Positions 23,727 through 32,634 of a DNA stretch of 64,000 nt are shown here, in pieces. The first letter of the stretch is position 1. Every line of letters starts with the position of its first letter. A program made the position numbers and the translations under genes. The notes under the pieces are model-generated. The model was not told the origin of the DNA. It did not search any database and was given only the letters and a program-made list of their open reading frames with translations. Source of the DNA: an uncultured Poribacteria bacterium (GTDB lineage: Bacteria > Poribacteria > WGA-4E > PCPOR2b); assembly GCA_958296125.1 (NCBI GenBank), contig OY282444.1:1979940-2043939 (forward strand), given 5' to 3'.

Positions 23727-25664
23727 ATGTTTGAGCGATTAAAAAATAGACTGAAGTTTCAGATTGAGCAACTGTTGTTGCGTGGTGCACACTCGCGATT
23801 GTTATTTATTGCGTCATTGGTTGGCACAGCCGCTATCGGTGGCGGTTTGCTGGTGCAGGCGACGGACAGCCCTTTTGATGGCAACCAAACGGCAATCTGG
23901 TGGGCATTCTTGCGTTTGACCGATCCGGGGTATTTGGGAGACGACGAAGGACTAATACGTCGCATCATTTCGACCATGTTGACAGTGCTTGGATACGTGC
24001 TTTTCATGGGATCGCTGATCGCGATTCTGACGCAGTGGCTCAATCAGAAGATTCGCAACTTTGAGAGCGGACTCACCCCCATTGTACGGCGCAATCACAT
24101 TTTGATTTTAGGTTGGACAAATCGCACGCCTGCCATTGTTGATGAGTTGATGCGCGCTGAGGGGCGCGTGCGTCGGTTTTTACAGCGGCGCGGTGCCCGT
24201 GGACTCCATGTGGTCATCCTATCCGAGGATGTCAGTTTGGAGCGCACAATGGAACTGCGAAGGGCACTCGGGGGCCTGTGGAATGCTCGGAAGATTACAT
24301 TTCGATCGGGGATACCGCTGCGGATGAAACATTTAGAGCGGGTGGACTTCCAAAATGCAAGTACTATTATTTTACCGGGGGCTGATTTTGCCTATGGCAG
24401 CGCAAACGAATCGGATACGCGCATCGTCAAAACAGTGTTATCAATAGCCAATCAACGGCGAGCCAATCGGAATCAATCCCTACCCTTGCTGGTGACAGAG
24501 ATTTTCGACCCCAACAAAGTTCTCATGGTACAAAAGGTCTATCGGGGCATTTTAGAGATTTTGGCGAGTGATGTGTTGATTACGCGATGTATGGCGCAAA
24601 ACGTGCGTCATCCGGGATTGTCACATCTGTTCCACCAGATTTTGTCCCACGGATATGGGAATTCCATCTATATCCGCACCTTTGAATCGTTAGTGGGTTC
24701 CTGTTTTGGCGATTTAGCAAGAGCGTGTCCAAAGGCGGTTTTACTAGGTATGGTACGTCCCCATGGCGAGACATTTCACTCCATGCTCAATCCGTCCGGG
24801 GATCTAATTCTAGAATTAAAAGACCGCTTGGTCTTTTTGGCGCAGGAATATGAAGATTGTAAGATACTGAAAAAGTTTCCATTGAAACAATCATCACATC
24901 AATCTCAGGAAGTTTCCCATACTCGAGTAAACGGCGAGCGACGCATCTTAATTTTAGGTTGGAATCACAAAGTCGCGGCACTGCTCAAGGAATTTGGTAG
25001 GTATCTTCATGAACAGTTCGAGATCTCGATTTTGTCTCTTATACCTTCCGCGGAAAGAGAAGCTGAATTGGGGTGGAAAGGAATTGACCAACACCGCCTG
25101 AGAATAACTCATTGTGAAGGCGATCATACCTCTCTATCAGATTTGGAAGCTATCCACCCAAATAGTTACGATAATGTGGTGATTTTGGGGAGTGACTGGT
25201 TAGAAACACAGGAAGAATCCGACGCACGGACGATTGTGGGGCATCTGGTGCTGAAGAATATACTTGAAGGAACCACCCAGAAACCGGAGATTTTGGTAGA
25301 TTTGATGGATGCCGACAATATCGGATTGTTTCAAGACGAAGATACCGAAGTATTGGTTACACCGATGATAGCAAGCCATGTGCTGGCACAAGTTGCGTTG
25401 CGTCGGGAGCTCAATGTTGTTTATGAAGAATTGTTTGGTGCCGGCGGTGCGGAGATTTGTTTCCGCCCGGTTGCAGATTATGGCATAGCGGGTCAAAAGG
25501 TAAGCTTTGGAAAACTCAAGGATATATCGGCGGACCGCGGTGAAATCGCGCTGGGGGTTCGCTTGGAAAGTGGGTCGATTGAACTGAATTCGGCACAGAA
25601 CAAAACCTACATACTGAAGGAACCGGATGATCTGATTGTATTGGTTCAGGAGGCTGCAGTATGA
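23727..25664 (+). CDS. CASTOR/POLLUX-like ion channel with paired RCK-type domains
   Basis: A 645-residue channel-like protein. TM1 is about residues 24-45, a re-entrant pore with W58-W59 and the putative filter T65-D-P-G-Y-L-G71, and TM2 about 82-108. Two Rossmann-like RCK modules follow, each opening with a similar signature: HILILGWTNRTPAIVDEL (about 127) and RILILGWNHKVAALLKEF (about 404). This is the DMI1/CASTOR architecture described in plants and found in bacteria. The filter is not the K+ TVGYG type, so ion selectivity is open. The stop overlaps the MscS start (ATGA), so the two are translationally coupled. Confidence 0.8.
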   Translation: MFERLKNRLKFQIEQLLLRGAHSRLLFIASLVGTAAIGGGLLVQATDSPFDGNQTAIWWAFLRLTDPGYLGDDEGLIRRIISTMLTVLGYVLFMGSLIAILTQWLNQKIRNFESGLTPIVRRNHILILGWTNRTPAIVDELMRAEGRVRRFLQRRGARGLHVVILSEDVSLERTMELRRALGGLWNARKITFRSGIPLRMKHLERVDFQNASTIILPGADFAYGSANESDTRIVKTVLSIANQRRANRNQSLPLLVTEIFDPNKVLMVQKVYRGILEILASDVLITRCMAQNVRHPGLSHLFHQILSHGYGNSIYIRTFESLVGSCFGDLARACPKAVLLGMVRPHGETFHSMLNPSGDLILELKDRLVFLAQEYEDCKILKKFPLKQSSHQSQEVSHTRVNGERRILILGWNHKVAALLKEFGRYLHEQFEISILSLIPSAEREAELGWKGIDQHRLRITHCEGDHTSLSDLEAIHPNSYDNVVILGSDWLETQEESDARTIVGHLVLKNILEGTTQKPEILVDLMDADNIGLFQDEDTEVLVTPMIASHVLAQVALRRELNVVYEELFGAGGAEICFRPVADYGIAGQKVSFGKLKDISADRGEIALGVRLESGSIELNSAQNKTYILKEPDDLIVLVQEAAV

Positions 25665-26539
25665 AAAGCTGGCGAGAGATTCTTGATATATTAGGAAAAA
25701 AACTTGTTTCTTTGGGAGATTTGACAATAACGCCAGCCGTTTTGATGACGGTTGTGTTGATTATTTTGGCGGCGTTTTGGGTCTCGCGGTTGTTCCAGCG
25801 TATGTTGCGGCGCAATGTGTTTGAACGGATGCACTTAAAGGAAGGCACACAAGCAACCATTTGCCGTATATTGCACTATATAATAATGTTGCTGGGCATA
25901 TTTATTGCCATACAGCAGGCTGGGATTGATCTGACAACTTTGGCTGCGATTAGCGCGGTATTGATGGTTGGGATTGGTTTGGGGTTGCAAAATATTACCA
26001 GTAATTTCATCAGCGCGCTCATTCTGCTGTTTGAGCGTCCCGTGCAGGTGGGAGATTTTGTGGAGGTAGGCGGTGTCCAAGGCCGTATTCGTGTGATTAA
26101 AGCACGCAGCACAGTCGTTGAAACCCTAGACAATGTGTCCATTATTGTGCCCAATTCAAATTTTATATTTGAAAACGTGACAAACTGGAGCTATCGAGAT
26201 TCAAAAGTGCGTATTCATATATCTGTCGGTGTGTCTTACGGTTCGGATGTTGACCTGGTTGCAGAGACCTTGTTGCAGGTGGGGCGCGCCCATCCAGAAG
26301 TTTTGGACAATCCCGAACCGAAAATACAGTTTTTGGAATTTGGCGACAGTTCACTTAATTTTGATCTGCTGGTTTGGATCGAGGATTCACCCCGTCAGTA
26401 TTTTGTGAGAAGCGATTTGAATTTTGCCATCGTAAAAGCATTTCGAGAGCAAGATATTACCATTCCATTTCCACAGCGAGATCTGCACATCCAAAGTGCG
26501 GTGCCACTTGAGTTTAACCAAGCAAGTAAGCTAGAATAA
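25661..26539 (+). CDS. Small-conductance mechanosensitive channel (MscS family)
   Basis: A 292-residue MscS-type channel that opens under membrane tension. Three membrane segments are visible, the pore-lining TM3 being VLMVGIGLGLQNITSNFISALILLF, followed by the beta domain (RPVQVGDFVEVGGVQGRI, VIVPNSNFIFENVTNWS). Its ATG overlaps the stop of the CASTOR-like channel by 4 bp. The coupling suggests that osmotic release and gated ion flux are controlled together. Confidence 0.93.
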   Translation: MKSWREILDILGKKLVSLGDLTITPAVLMTVVLIILAAFWVSRLFQRMLRRNVFERMHLKEGTQATICRILHYIIMLLGIFIAIQQAGIDLTTLAAISAVLMVGIGLGLQNITSNFISALILLFERPVQVGDFVEVGGVQGRIRVIKARSTVVETLDNVSIIVPNSNFIFENVTNWSYRDSKVRIHISVGVSYGSDVDLVAETLLQVGRAHPEVLDNPEPKIQFLEFGDSSLNFDLLVWIEDSPRQYFVRSDLNFAIVKAFREQDITIPFPQRDLHIQSAVPLEFNQASKLE

Positions 26540-26600
26540 CCCAAGTCGCTAGACGTTGAAAATCCATCGGTTTTCTGTTAAAGCTGATATGCTCTACCTT

Positions 26601-26676
26601 CGCTCCAGAGGAGCGATATGTCTATAGAATGTGATACCTCTGATGCCTGCGCTCCAGAGGAACGCAATGTCTATAG
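26601..26676 (+). repeat. Two 27-bp dispersed repeats
   Basis: Copies at 26601-26627 and 26650-26676 both begin CGCTCCAGAGGA and end ATGTCTATAG, with three differences. A third copy lies in reverse at 47501-47527. Both stand just upstream of a gene start, here that of the NamZ-like gene. Confidence 0.8.
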
Positions 26677-26682
26677 CAGAGT

Positions 26683-27885
26683 ATGTCTAACCCAAATTCT
26701 CCCACCATGACTGAAGTCGGTTTAAGCGTTTTATTCAGAGAGCGATTGGCACTCGTAGAGAGTCGATCCATCGGGTTAATTACTAACCAAACCGGGGTTG
26801 ATGCACAGTTTCGGAGCAACCTAACGTTGTTCGCTGAACACCCGCAGGTTCAGCTTGTGGGGCTCTTTAGCCCAGAGCATGGCATCTCGGGAAGCGTGCA
26901 AAGTGCAATTCATGTCCCCTCTGCGGTTGACAAAGGGCGACAGATTCCGATCCACAGTCTCTATGGAGAGACACGGCAGCCAACATCGGAGATGCTTACT
27001 AAAATTGATGTGCTGGTATACGATATCCAAGATATCGGTTCCCGCTTTTACACCTATATTTCGACGCTGCTTCGATCGATGCAAGCAGCTGCAGCCAATA
27101 GTGTGGACTTCATCGTTCTTGACCGTCCGAACCCGATTCGCGGGGATCGCGTTGAGGGAAACCAACTCCAATCGGCGTTTCGATCCTTTGTTGGGGAGAC
27201 TTCGCTTACGATCCGGCACGGCATGACCGTCGGTGAACTCGCGCAATATTTCAAGGCAGAACTCGATTTAGTGCCCCTACCCCGACCGCATCAGGATTCA
27301 AGTCAACTGGAAGTCGTTCCAATGCACAGTTGGCGACGAGCGATGTGGTACGATCAGACCGGGTTGCCATGGATTCCACCCTCACCCAATATGCCGACTG
27401 TCGAAACGGCAACGCTCTATCCCGGCACCTGCTTAATCGAAGGCACAAACCTTTCTGAAGGACGTGGCACGACCAAACCATTTGAGTGGATAGGGGCACC
27501 GTGGATCAATCCGGACCAGTGGGCGGAAACGCTCAACACTCTAGACCTGCCCGGCATCCACTTTCGTCCGATTCACTTTACACCCGCCTTTTCAAAATAC
27601 GCAGAGCAATCATGTCACGGCGTGCAGGTTCATGTCACAGATCGAGACCAATTCAAACCTATTGAGGCTGCCCTGCATCTGATCACAACGGCTCGGAGCG
27701 ACTATCCGGATCGATTTGAATTTCTGGAGAATGGAGGGCGGTACTTTTTTGACCTCTTGGCTGGAACTGATGAACTACGACTGAGACTAATGGAGCGCGA
27801 ATCACCTACCGCAATTGTTCGGTCTTGGGAGGCAGAGGTGGAGAAATTTACCGATCGGTGCCGCCCCTATCTGCTTTATAAGTAA
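26683..27885 (+). CDS. namZ: NamZ-like exo-beta-N-acetylmuramidase (DUF1343)
   Basis: DUF1343 proteins such as Bacillus NamZ remove N-acetylmuramic acid from the non-reducing end of peptidoglycan fragments. This 400-residue protein shows the family segments RSIGLITNQTGVD, GLFSPEHGISG, DVLVYDIQDIGSRFYTYI and GTNLSEGRGTTKPFEWIGAPW. No signal peptide is evident, so a cytoplasmic role on imported fragments is likelier than secretion. It is followed by anmK and preceded by a serine hydrolase beyond two channel genes, a plausible muropeptide recycling set. The ATG lies only 6 bp after a 27-bp dispersed repeat and no clear SD is seen. Confidence 0.88.
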   Translation: MSNPNSPTMTEVGLSVLFRERLALVESRSIGLITNQTGVDAQFRSNLTLFAEHPQVQLVGLFSPEHGISGSVQSAIHVPSAVDKGRQIPIHSLYGETRQPTSEMLTKIDVLVYDIQDIGSRFYTYISTLLRSMQAAAANSVDFIVLDRPNPIRGDRVEGNQLQSAFRSFVGETSLTIRHGMTVGELAQYFKAELDLVPLPRPHQDSSQLEVVPMHSWRRAMWYDQTGLPWIPPSPNMPTVETATLYPGTCLIEGTNLSEGRGTTKPFEWIGAPWINPDQWAETLNTLDLPGIHFRPIHFTPAFSKYAEQSCHGVQVHVTDRDQFKPIEAALHLITTARSDYPDRFEFLENGGRYFFDLLAGTDELRLRLMERESPTAIVRSWEAEVEKFTDRCRPYLLYK

Positions 27886-27949
27886 GTCGAAAGAGTCCCT
27901 AAAAATAAGCTAAATGCGTACTTCGCGCACACAGACAGGGTTTACGACT

Positions 27950-29137
27950 ATGAAATCCCTCCATCAACTTTCCCAAAAACAGACGAAAAAAGTCATCGGG
28001 TTAATGTCCGGCACCTCCGTCGATGGTGTTGATGCCGCCCTCGTCGAAATTCGGGGGCACGGTTTAGAGACGCAGGTTGAACTGCTCGCATTCCATTCGC
28101 ATCCCTTTGAGGCAGAAGTCCGAAATCGCATCTTTGACCTCTTTCAGCCAGAGACAAGCCGCGTCGACGAGCTCTGTCAGATGAACTTCCTTATTGGGGA
28201 GATTTTTGCAAATGCAGCACTATCGGTCATTCGAGGTGCCCAGTTGGAGGTAAGAGAAATAGACCTGATAGGCTCACACGGGCAGACGGTCTATCACCTG
28301 CCCCCTCAGATAGACGCGCAGTACATTCCATCAACGCTGCAGCTCGGTGAACCGGCAGTCATTGCATATCGTACAGGCATCCCGACAATCGCAAACTTTA
28401 GGGTCGCTGATCTTGCGGCGGGCGGACAGGGGGCACCACTCGTGCCATACATTGATTTTCTACTGTTTCGGGGTACGGATCGGACGATCGCGTTGCAAAA
28501 TATCGGCGGTATTTCCAATGTAACGCTTATACCGGCAGGGGCAGCGGGCTCCGATGTCCTTGCCTCCGACACGGGGCCCGGGAACATGATTATTGATTCG
28601 GTTATGGAAATGCTCACAGATGGAGCGGAAAAGTACGATAACGCGGGCCAGCTTGCTGCACAGGGGAGTGTTTGTGAGTCGCTGCTAGGAGAGTGGTTGC
28701 AACACCCATTTATAGGCGCACGTCCCCCTAAGACAACGGGCCGCGAAGCATTTGGCAGGCAGTTTGCACATCAGGCGCTCCAGCGGGCACAAAGCCAGAG
28801 CCTAGCACCAGCGGACTTGGTTGCCACCTTGACAGCGTTTACGGCGCGAACAATCTTTGACTACTATAGTCGATTTCTATTCCCACACTATTCCGTCGAT
28901 GAAATCTATATCAGCGGAGGAGGCAGTCATAATCTCACTTTAATGCGACACCTCAAGACGCTATTCCAGCCAATTTCACTCCAGCCAATTGATTCCATCA
29001 GCATCTCAAGCGAGGCAAAGGAAGCGATTGCCTTTGCTGTCCTCGCCAACGAAGCGATTTATGGGCACCCGGCAAACCTGCCACAAGTCACAGGGGCATC
29101 GCAACCGATGGTGCTCGGGACATTTTCTCCTGCTTGA
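27950..29137 (+). CDS. anmK: Anhydro-N-acetylmuramic acid kinase
   Basis: Phosphorylates 1,6-anhydro-MurNAc to MurNAc-6-phosphate during cell-wall recycling. The ATPase motif GLMSGTSVDGVDAAL, QNIGGISNVT, SDTGPGNMIID and YISGGGSHN are all present. The ATG at 27950 (AGGGT 8 nt upstream) gives 395 residues; the ATG at 27914 lacks a ribosome-binding site. It lies 64 bp after namZ. MurQ, which would take the product further, is not in the window. Confidence 0.94.
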   Translation: MKSLHQLSQKQTKKVIGLMSGTSVDGVDAALVEIRGHGLETQVELLAFHSHPFEAEVRNRIFDLFQPETSRVDELCQMNFLIGEIFANAALSVIRGAQLEVREIDLIGSHGQTVYHLPPQIDAQYIPSTLQLGEPAVIAYRTGIPTIANFRVADLAAGGQGAPLVPYIDFLLFRGTDRTIALQNIGGISNVTLIPAGAAGSDVLASDTGPGNMIIDSVMEMLTDGAEKYDNAGQLAAQGSVCESLLGEWLQHPFIGARPPKTTGREAFGRQFAHQALQRAQSQSLAPADLVATLTAFTARTIFDYYSRFLFPHYSVDEIYISGGGSHNLTLMRHLKTLFQPISLQPIDSISISSEAKEAIAFAVLANEAIYGHPANLPQVTGASQPMVLGTFSPA

Positions 29138-29154
29138 AAAGGTGGCAACTTGCA

Positions 29155-30048
29155 TCACCCTCTACCGGGGAAAGTGAGCTCGGCAACGCCAGATTTATCT
29201 AACTCCCCTTTGCCGAGTGCAATCATTCTGTCATACTGATTTTTGGTCGCCTCAGCGAGTGGGAGGTTCAAGTCAGCGGCTTTGGCGAGGTCAAGCGCAA
29301 TTCCCGAATCCTTCGACGCATGGGCCGCAGAGAAGTAACACTCGTGGTCGCGATTCTCCATATCTTCGCCATCGGTTTCTAGGACCCGGGAGTTTGCCCC
29401 GGTTTGGGCGAAAACTTCTTGCAGCATCCCCAGATCCAACCCTAGTGCAGCACCAAGCCCAAGCCCTTCTGCCAAGCCCGCAGTGTTGATGTTCATCACC
29501 ATATTCACCAGTGCTTTGACCTGAGCAGCCTGTCCCGCTTCACCGATGTAGCGAAGAGAGACACTCATTGAATCGAGAATCAGTTTGGTGTCGTTGAATA
29601 CTTCTTCTTTCCCACCACACATCAGATACAGCGTCCCCTCTCGCGCTTGGGTGATACTGCTCGCCATACAACCCTCAAGGCTCGATGCACCGTGCTTCTC
29701 TGCCAGTTTTTCGACCTCCACGTGCACCTGCGGCGAGATTGTCGCGCAATTGATAAACACCGTTCCACTCGCGCCTTTGAGCAAGCTATCGTCCGCATCC
29801 TCTGAGAAGATTTGCCTCATCGCGTTATCGTCGGTGACGACGGTGATGATATACGCCGCAAGCTCTGTCACTCGTGTAAGCTGATCCGTTGCCTCCGCGC
29901 CAATCTCCTCACCGAGCGATGTCGCACGGTCTCCATCCGTATCATAAACAGCGACAACCGAAAATCCTTCATCTGTTAAGTGGCGTGCAATGTTGCTTCC
30001 CATCCTGCCCACGCCCACAACACCGATTTTGTAATCTGAGTTTGCCAT
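29155..30048 (-). CDS. 3-hydroxyisobutyrate-dehydrogenase-family oxidoreductase
   Basis: A 297-residue NAD(P)-dependent beta-hydroxyacid dehydrogenase. It has the Rossmann signature GVVGVGRMGSNIARHL, the substrate loop with SLEGCMASS in place of the usual DAPVSGG, and the catalytic lysine helix in QVKALVNMVMNINTAGLAEGLGLG. TAGGAGGTAAAC precedes the ATG, a near-perfect Shine-Dalgarno. It faces anmK convergently and stands alone. Substrate cannot be told. Confidence 0.88.
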   Translation of the reverse strand: MANSDYKIGVVGVGRMGSNIARHLTDEGFSVVAVYDTDGDRATSLGEEIGAEATDQLTRVTELAAYIITVVTDDNAMRQIFSEDADDSLLKGASGTVFINCATISPQVHVEVEKLAEKHGASSLEGCMASSITQAREGTLYLMCGGKEEVFNDTKLILDSMSVSLRYIGEAGQAAQVKALVNMVMNINTAGLAEGLGLGAALGLDLGMLQEVFAQTGANSRVLETDGEDMENRDHECYFSAAHASKDSGIALDLAKAADLNLPLAEATKNQYDRMIALGKGELDKSGVAELTFPGRG

Positions 30049-30099
30049 GTTTACCTCCTAAAATCGTTTGAACATACCCGAAAGAAAGAGTTGGTTCAT

Positions 30100-30282
30100 T
30101 TGACAAGCTCCCAAACCTAAAGGATTGGGAGTCTCATCCTTTAGATGGCTATACATCTTGAACTTGTAGGTTTTCATTATGATGGTCCTTTTGTCCTTCA
30201 TGCCCGAGACTAACGGGTGTGGGAAGCCTCCCGATGGATCGAGGCGTAGTAGCTTCCCACTTAGGATAATCTCATTATACCA
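30100..30282 (-). mobile_element. Internally deleted IS605-type element
   Basis: On the minus strand this segment starts with TATAATGAGATTATCC and a hairpin with 9-bp arms (30219-30227 and 30252-30260), then an ATG giving MKTYKFKMYSHL, a typical TnpB N-terminus, and directly a right-end hairpin (30108-30131). It thus keeps both ends and about ten codons of tnpB. The layout matches the full element at 16140-17685, so it is a non-autonomous derivative. Confidence 0.75.
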
Positions 30283-30351
30283 TAAAACGTTTTGAAAAAT
30301 AATACTAAAGCGAAACTTAAGACCTTTTAAGAGATCTTTATCCCAAGCCTA

Positions 30352-30388
30352 CCTGGTCTCCCCGATAGATCGTCCGTTCCGCCTGGCC
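30352..30388. repeat. Micro-repeat fragments upstream of groEL
   Basis: Contains CCTGGTCTC and GTCCGTTCC-GCCTGG, pieces of the 18-bp unit found in tnpB. The surrounding 30283-30600 stretch has no gene that I can support; it ends in AACTAAATGACCCTA, matching the inverted-repeat end of the element at 47152-47333. Confidence 0.6.
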
Positions 30389-30624
30389 TACCCAGAGTGG
30401 ACATTGGAGTATTGAGAATAAGTTCCATCGGGTGCGGGATGTTGTTTTGGGGAAATGCGTCTCAAGTGCGGTGGGGTGTCATGCCGCAGGTGATGAGTGC
30501 TTTGCGGGCTATCAGAGTGTGTTCAAAGCACTGCGTTATTTCGCCGCACGCCCCCAACGGGCTTTAAACTTAATCAACGGAAAAAACGAAAACTAAATGA
30601 CCCTAATGAGGGTTGAGATTGAGG

Positions 30625-30653
30625 TTGACTTTGGGAAACAGTAATGATATAAT
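30625..30653 (+). promoter_or_regulatory. groEL sigma-70-type promoter
   Basis: TTGACT (30625-30630) and TATAAT (30648-30653) with a 17-bp spacer. The predicted transcription start near 30660 lies just before the CIRCE operator, leaving a leader of about 180 nt. Confidence 0.85.
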
Positions 30654-30664
30654 AACACCTGTTT

Positions 30665-30691
30665 TTAGCACTCACCGTGTGAGAGTGCTAA
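30665..30691 (+). promoter_or_regulatory. CIRCE operator (HrcA-binding site)
   Basis: A perfect TTAGCACTC - 9 nt - GAGTGCTAA inverted repeat immediately downstream of the -10 box. In many bacteria HrcA binds here to repress chaperonin genes until heat shock; hrcA itself is not in the window. Confidence 0.95.
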
Positions 30692-30839
30692 AACCACTTG
30701 GCTTTTGAAATTGTTATATCATAGACCTATCTTTGATAGAATTTTCGTCAACAAAGTGCGTAAATCCTGTTTCAAGATGAGGAGAAACACGCGTTTATTT
30801 TTTTAAATCAGTTCAAGTACATTAATGAGGAGGAATATC

Positions 30840-32471
30840 ATGGCAGCAAAGCAGCTAATTTTTGATGTGGAAGCGAGGAATGCCCTAAAGCGAGGTGCCG
30901 ATGCACTGGCAGACGCTGTGAGGGTCACGCTGGGGCCTCGTGGGAGAAATGTTGTTCTCCAGAAATCCTTCGGATCGCCGGTGATTACCAGTGACGGCGT
31001 AACGGTGGCTAAAGAAATCGATCTCCCAGATCATTATGAGAATATCGGTGCCCAATTAGTGAAATCTGTCGCTACCAAGACCAATGATGCAGTGGGAGAT
31101 GGGACAACCACAGCAACCGTGTTAGCGCAAGAAATCGTTCACGAGGGGCTCAAAAACGTTGCCGCCGGTGCCGATCCAATGCAGCTAAAAATCGGGATTG
31201 ACAAAGCTACTGAAGTTATTGTTGGTGAACTCCAAGAGCAGAGTAATTCGGTTAGCACAAGCGATGAGATTGCACAAGTCGCATCAATTGCCGCCAATGA
31301 TAACGCAAATCGCAGCGACATCGGCAAGACCGTTGCCGATGCAATGGAAAAAGTTGGGGAAGATGGCGTAATTACGATTGAAGATGGCAAAAGTGCTCAA
31401 ACAGAAGTCGATATTGTTGAAGGGATGCAATTTGACCGAGGCTATCTCTCCGCCCATTTTGCGACAGATCCCGAGACTATGGTTGCTGAATTAGAGGATC
31501 CGCTCATCCTGATGAACACCGGCAAAATCAGCGCAGTTGCCGATCTGGTTCCAGTTTTAGAAAAAATCGGTCAACTTGGGCGTCCGCTGCTGATTGTTGC
31601 TGAAGACGTTGAAGGAGAGGCCTTAGCGGTGTTGGTTGTGAACAAACTCCGTGGTGGGCTTAAAGTTGTTGCAGTGAAAGCTCCCGGCTTCGGGGACCGT
31701 CGCAAGGAGATGCTTGAGGATATTGGCATCCTCACTGGTGGCCAGGTAATTTCGGAAGATATCGGAATCCGTTTGGAAAATGTTGTCGCCGATATGTTGG
31801 GAAGTGCGAGGCGTGTTATTGTTGACAAAGAGAACACAACAATCGTTGGAGGAACCAGTACCGCGGAGGATGTTCAGGCACGGATTGGTCAGATTCGACA
31901 ACAGATTGAGGAAACGACTTCCGATTACGATCGGGAGAAATTAGAGGAGCGCCTTGCAAAACTTGCCGGTGGTGTTGCCGTTGTCAATGTCGGTGCTGCA
32001 ACAGAAATTGAGATGAAGGAGAAAAAGGCGCGATTTGAAGATGCCCTGTCCGCAACCCGCGCAGCCGTTGAAGAGGGAATTGTTACAGGTGGAGGCATTG
32101 CACTGCTAAGAGCAGGTGCCGCCCTGGAAGATTTTCATCTTGAAGGCGACCAAGGGACCGGTGTGAACATTATCCGAAGAGTTCTGGAATCCCCCACCCG
32201 AATCATTGCTGAAAACGCGGGCTTGGAAGGGTCCGTCGTCGCTGCGAAAGTCAAAGATGGTGAGGGAAGTTACGGCTTGAATGCCGCAACCGGAGAGTAT
32301 GGGGATCTGCTTCAGGCGGGGATTGTTGATCCGACGAAGGTGGTGCGATCTGCTATTCAAAATGGCGCGAGTGTCGCAGGATTGCTGCTGACGACCGAGA
32401 CACTAATCACAGAGGTAGAGGAAGAGCCTGAAGACCATGGGCATCATCATGGGCACCACCACCACCATTAA
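30840..32471 (+). CDS. groEL: Chaperonin GroEL with histidine-rich tail
   Basis: The 60-kDa chaperonin forms double-ring folding chambers with GroES. The 543-residue protein has the ATP-binding [11 protein letters not shown] motif, [12 protein letters not shown] near the start and [13 protein letters not shown] in the equatorial domain. The ATG at 30840 has GAGGAGG 6 nt upstream. Instead of the usual Gly-Gly-Met tail it ends in [12 protein letters not shown]. No groES lies upstream or downstream, so this is an orphan copy, under CIRCE control. Histidine-tailed second GroELs are known in actinobacteria. Confidence 0.98.
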   Translation: MAAKQLIFDVEARNALKRGADALADAVRVTLGPRGRNVVLQKSFGSPVITSDGVTVAKEIDLPDHYENIGAQLVKSVATKTNDAVGDGTTTATVLAQEIVHEGLKNVAAGADPMQLKIGIDKATEVIVGELQEQSNSVSTSDEIAQVASIAANDNANRSDIGKTVADAMEKVGEDGVITIEDGKSAQTEVDIVEGMQFDRGYLSAHFATDPETMVAELEDPLILMNTGKISAVADLVPVLEKIGQLGRPLLIVAEDVEGEALAVLVVNKLRGGLKVVAVKAPGFGDRRKEMLEDIGILTGGQVISEDIGIRLENVVADMLGSARRVIVDKENTTIVGGTSTAEDVQARIGQIRQQIEETTSDYDREKLEERLAKLAGGVAVVNVGAATEIEMKEKKARFEDALSATRAAVEEGIVTGGGIALLRAGAALEDFHLEGDQGTGVNIIRRVLESPTRIIAENAGLEGSVVAAKVKDGEGSYGLNAATGEYGDLLQAGIVDPTKVVRSAIQNGASVAGLLLTTETLITEVEEEPEDHGHHHGHHHHH

Positions 32472-32524
32472 TCATCACAAGGCAACAACACAAACCTGCC
32501 CCCGGAGTTCGCTATCGGGGCACG

Positions 32525-32563
32525 AAAAAGCCATGCTGTCATATAACAGCAGCATGGCTTTTT
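32525..32563 (+). terminator. Rho-independent terminator after groEL
   Basis: A 14-bp perfect stem (AAAAAGCCATGCTG / CAGCATGGCTTTTT) with an 11-nt loop, ending in a run of T. Confidence 0.92.
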
Positions 32564-32634
32564 CTATTTCTGTGGGGGGGCACCTCTTTTTCTCATCACT
32601 GTTCTCCCGTCGCCTTCTCTCGTTAATGTCCCTC

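Noticed and set aside
30049-30839. Search for groES upstream of groEL
   Set aside because: No frame of about 95 codons with GroES motifs; the gap holds a deleted IS, repeats, the promoter and CIRCE.
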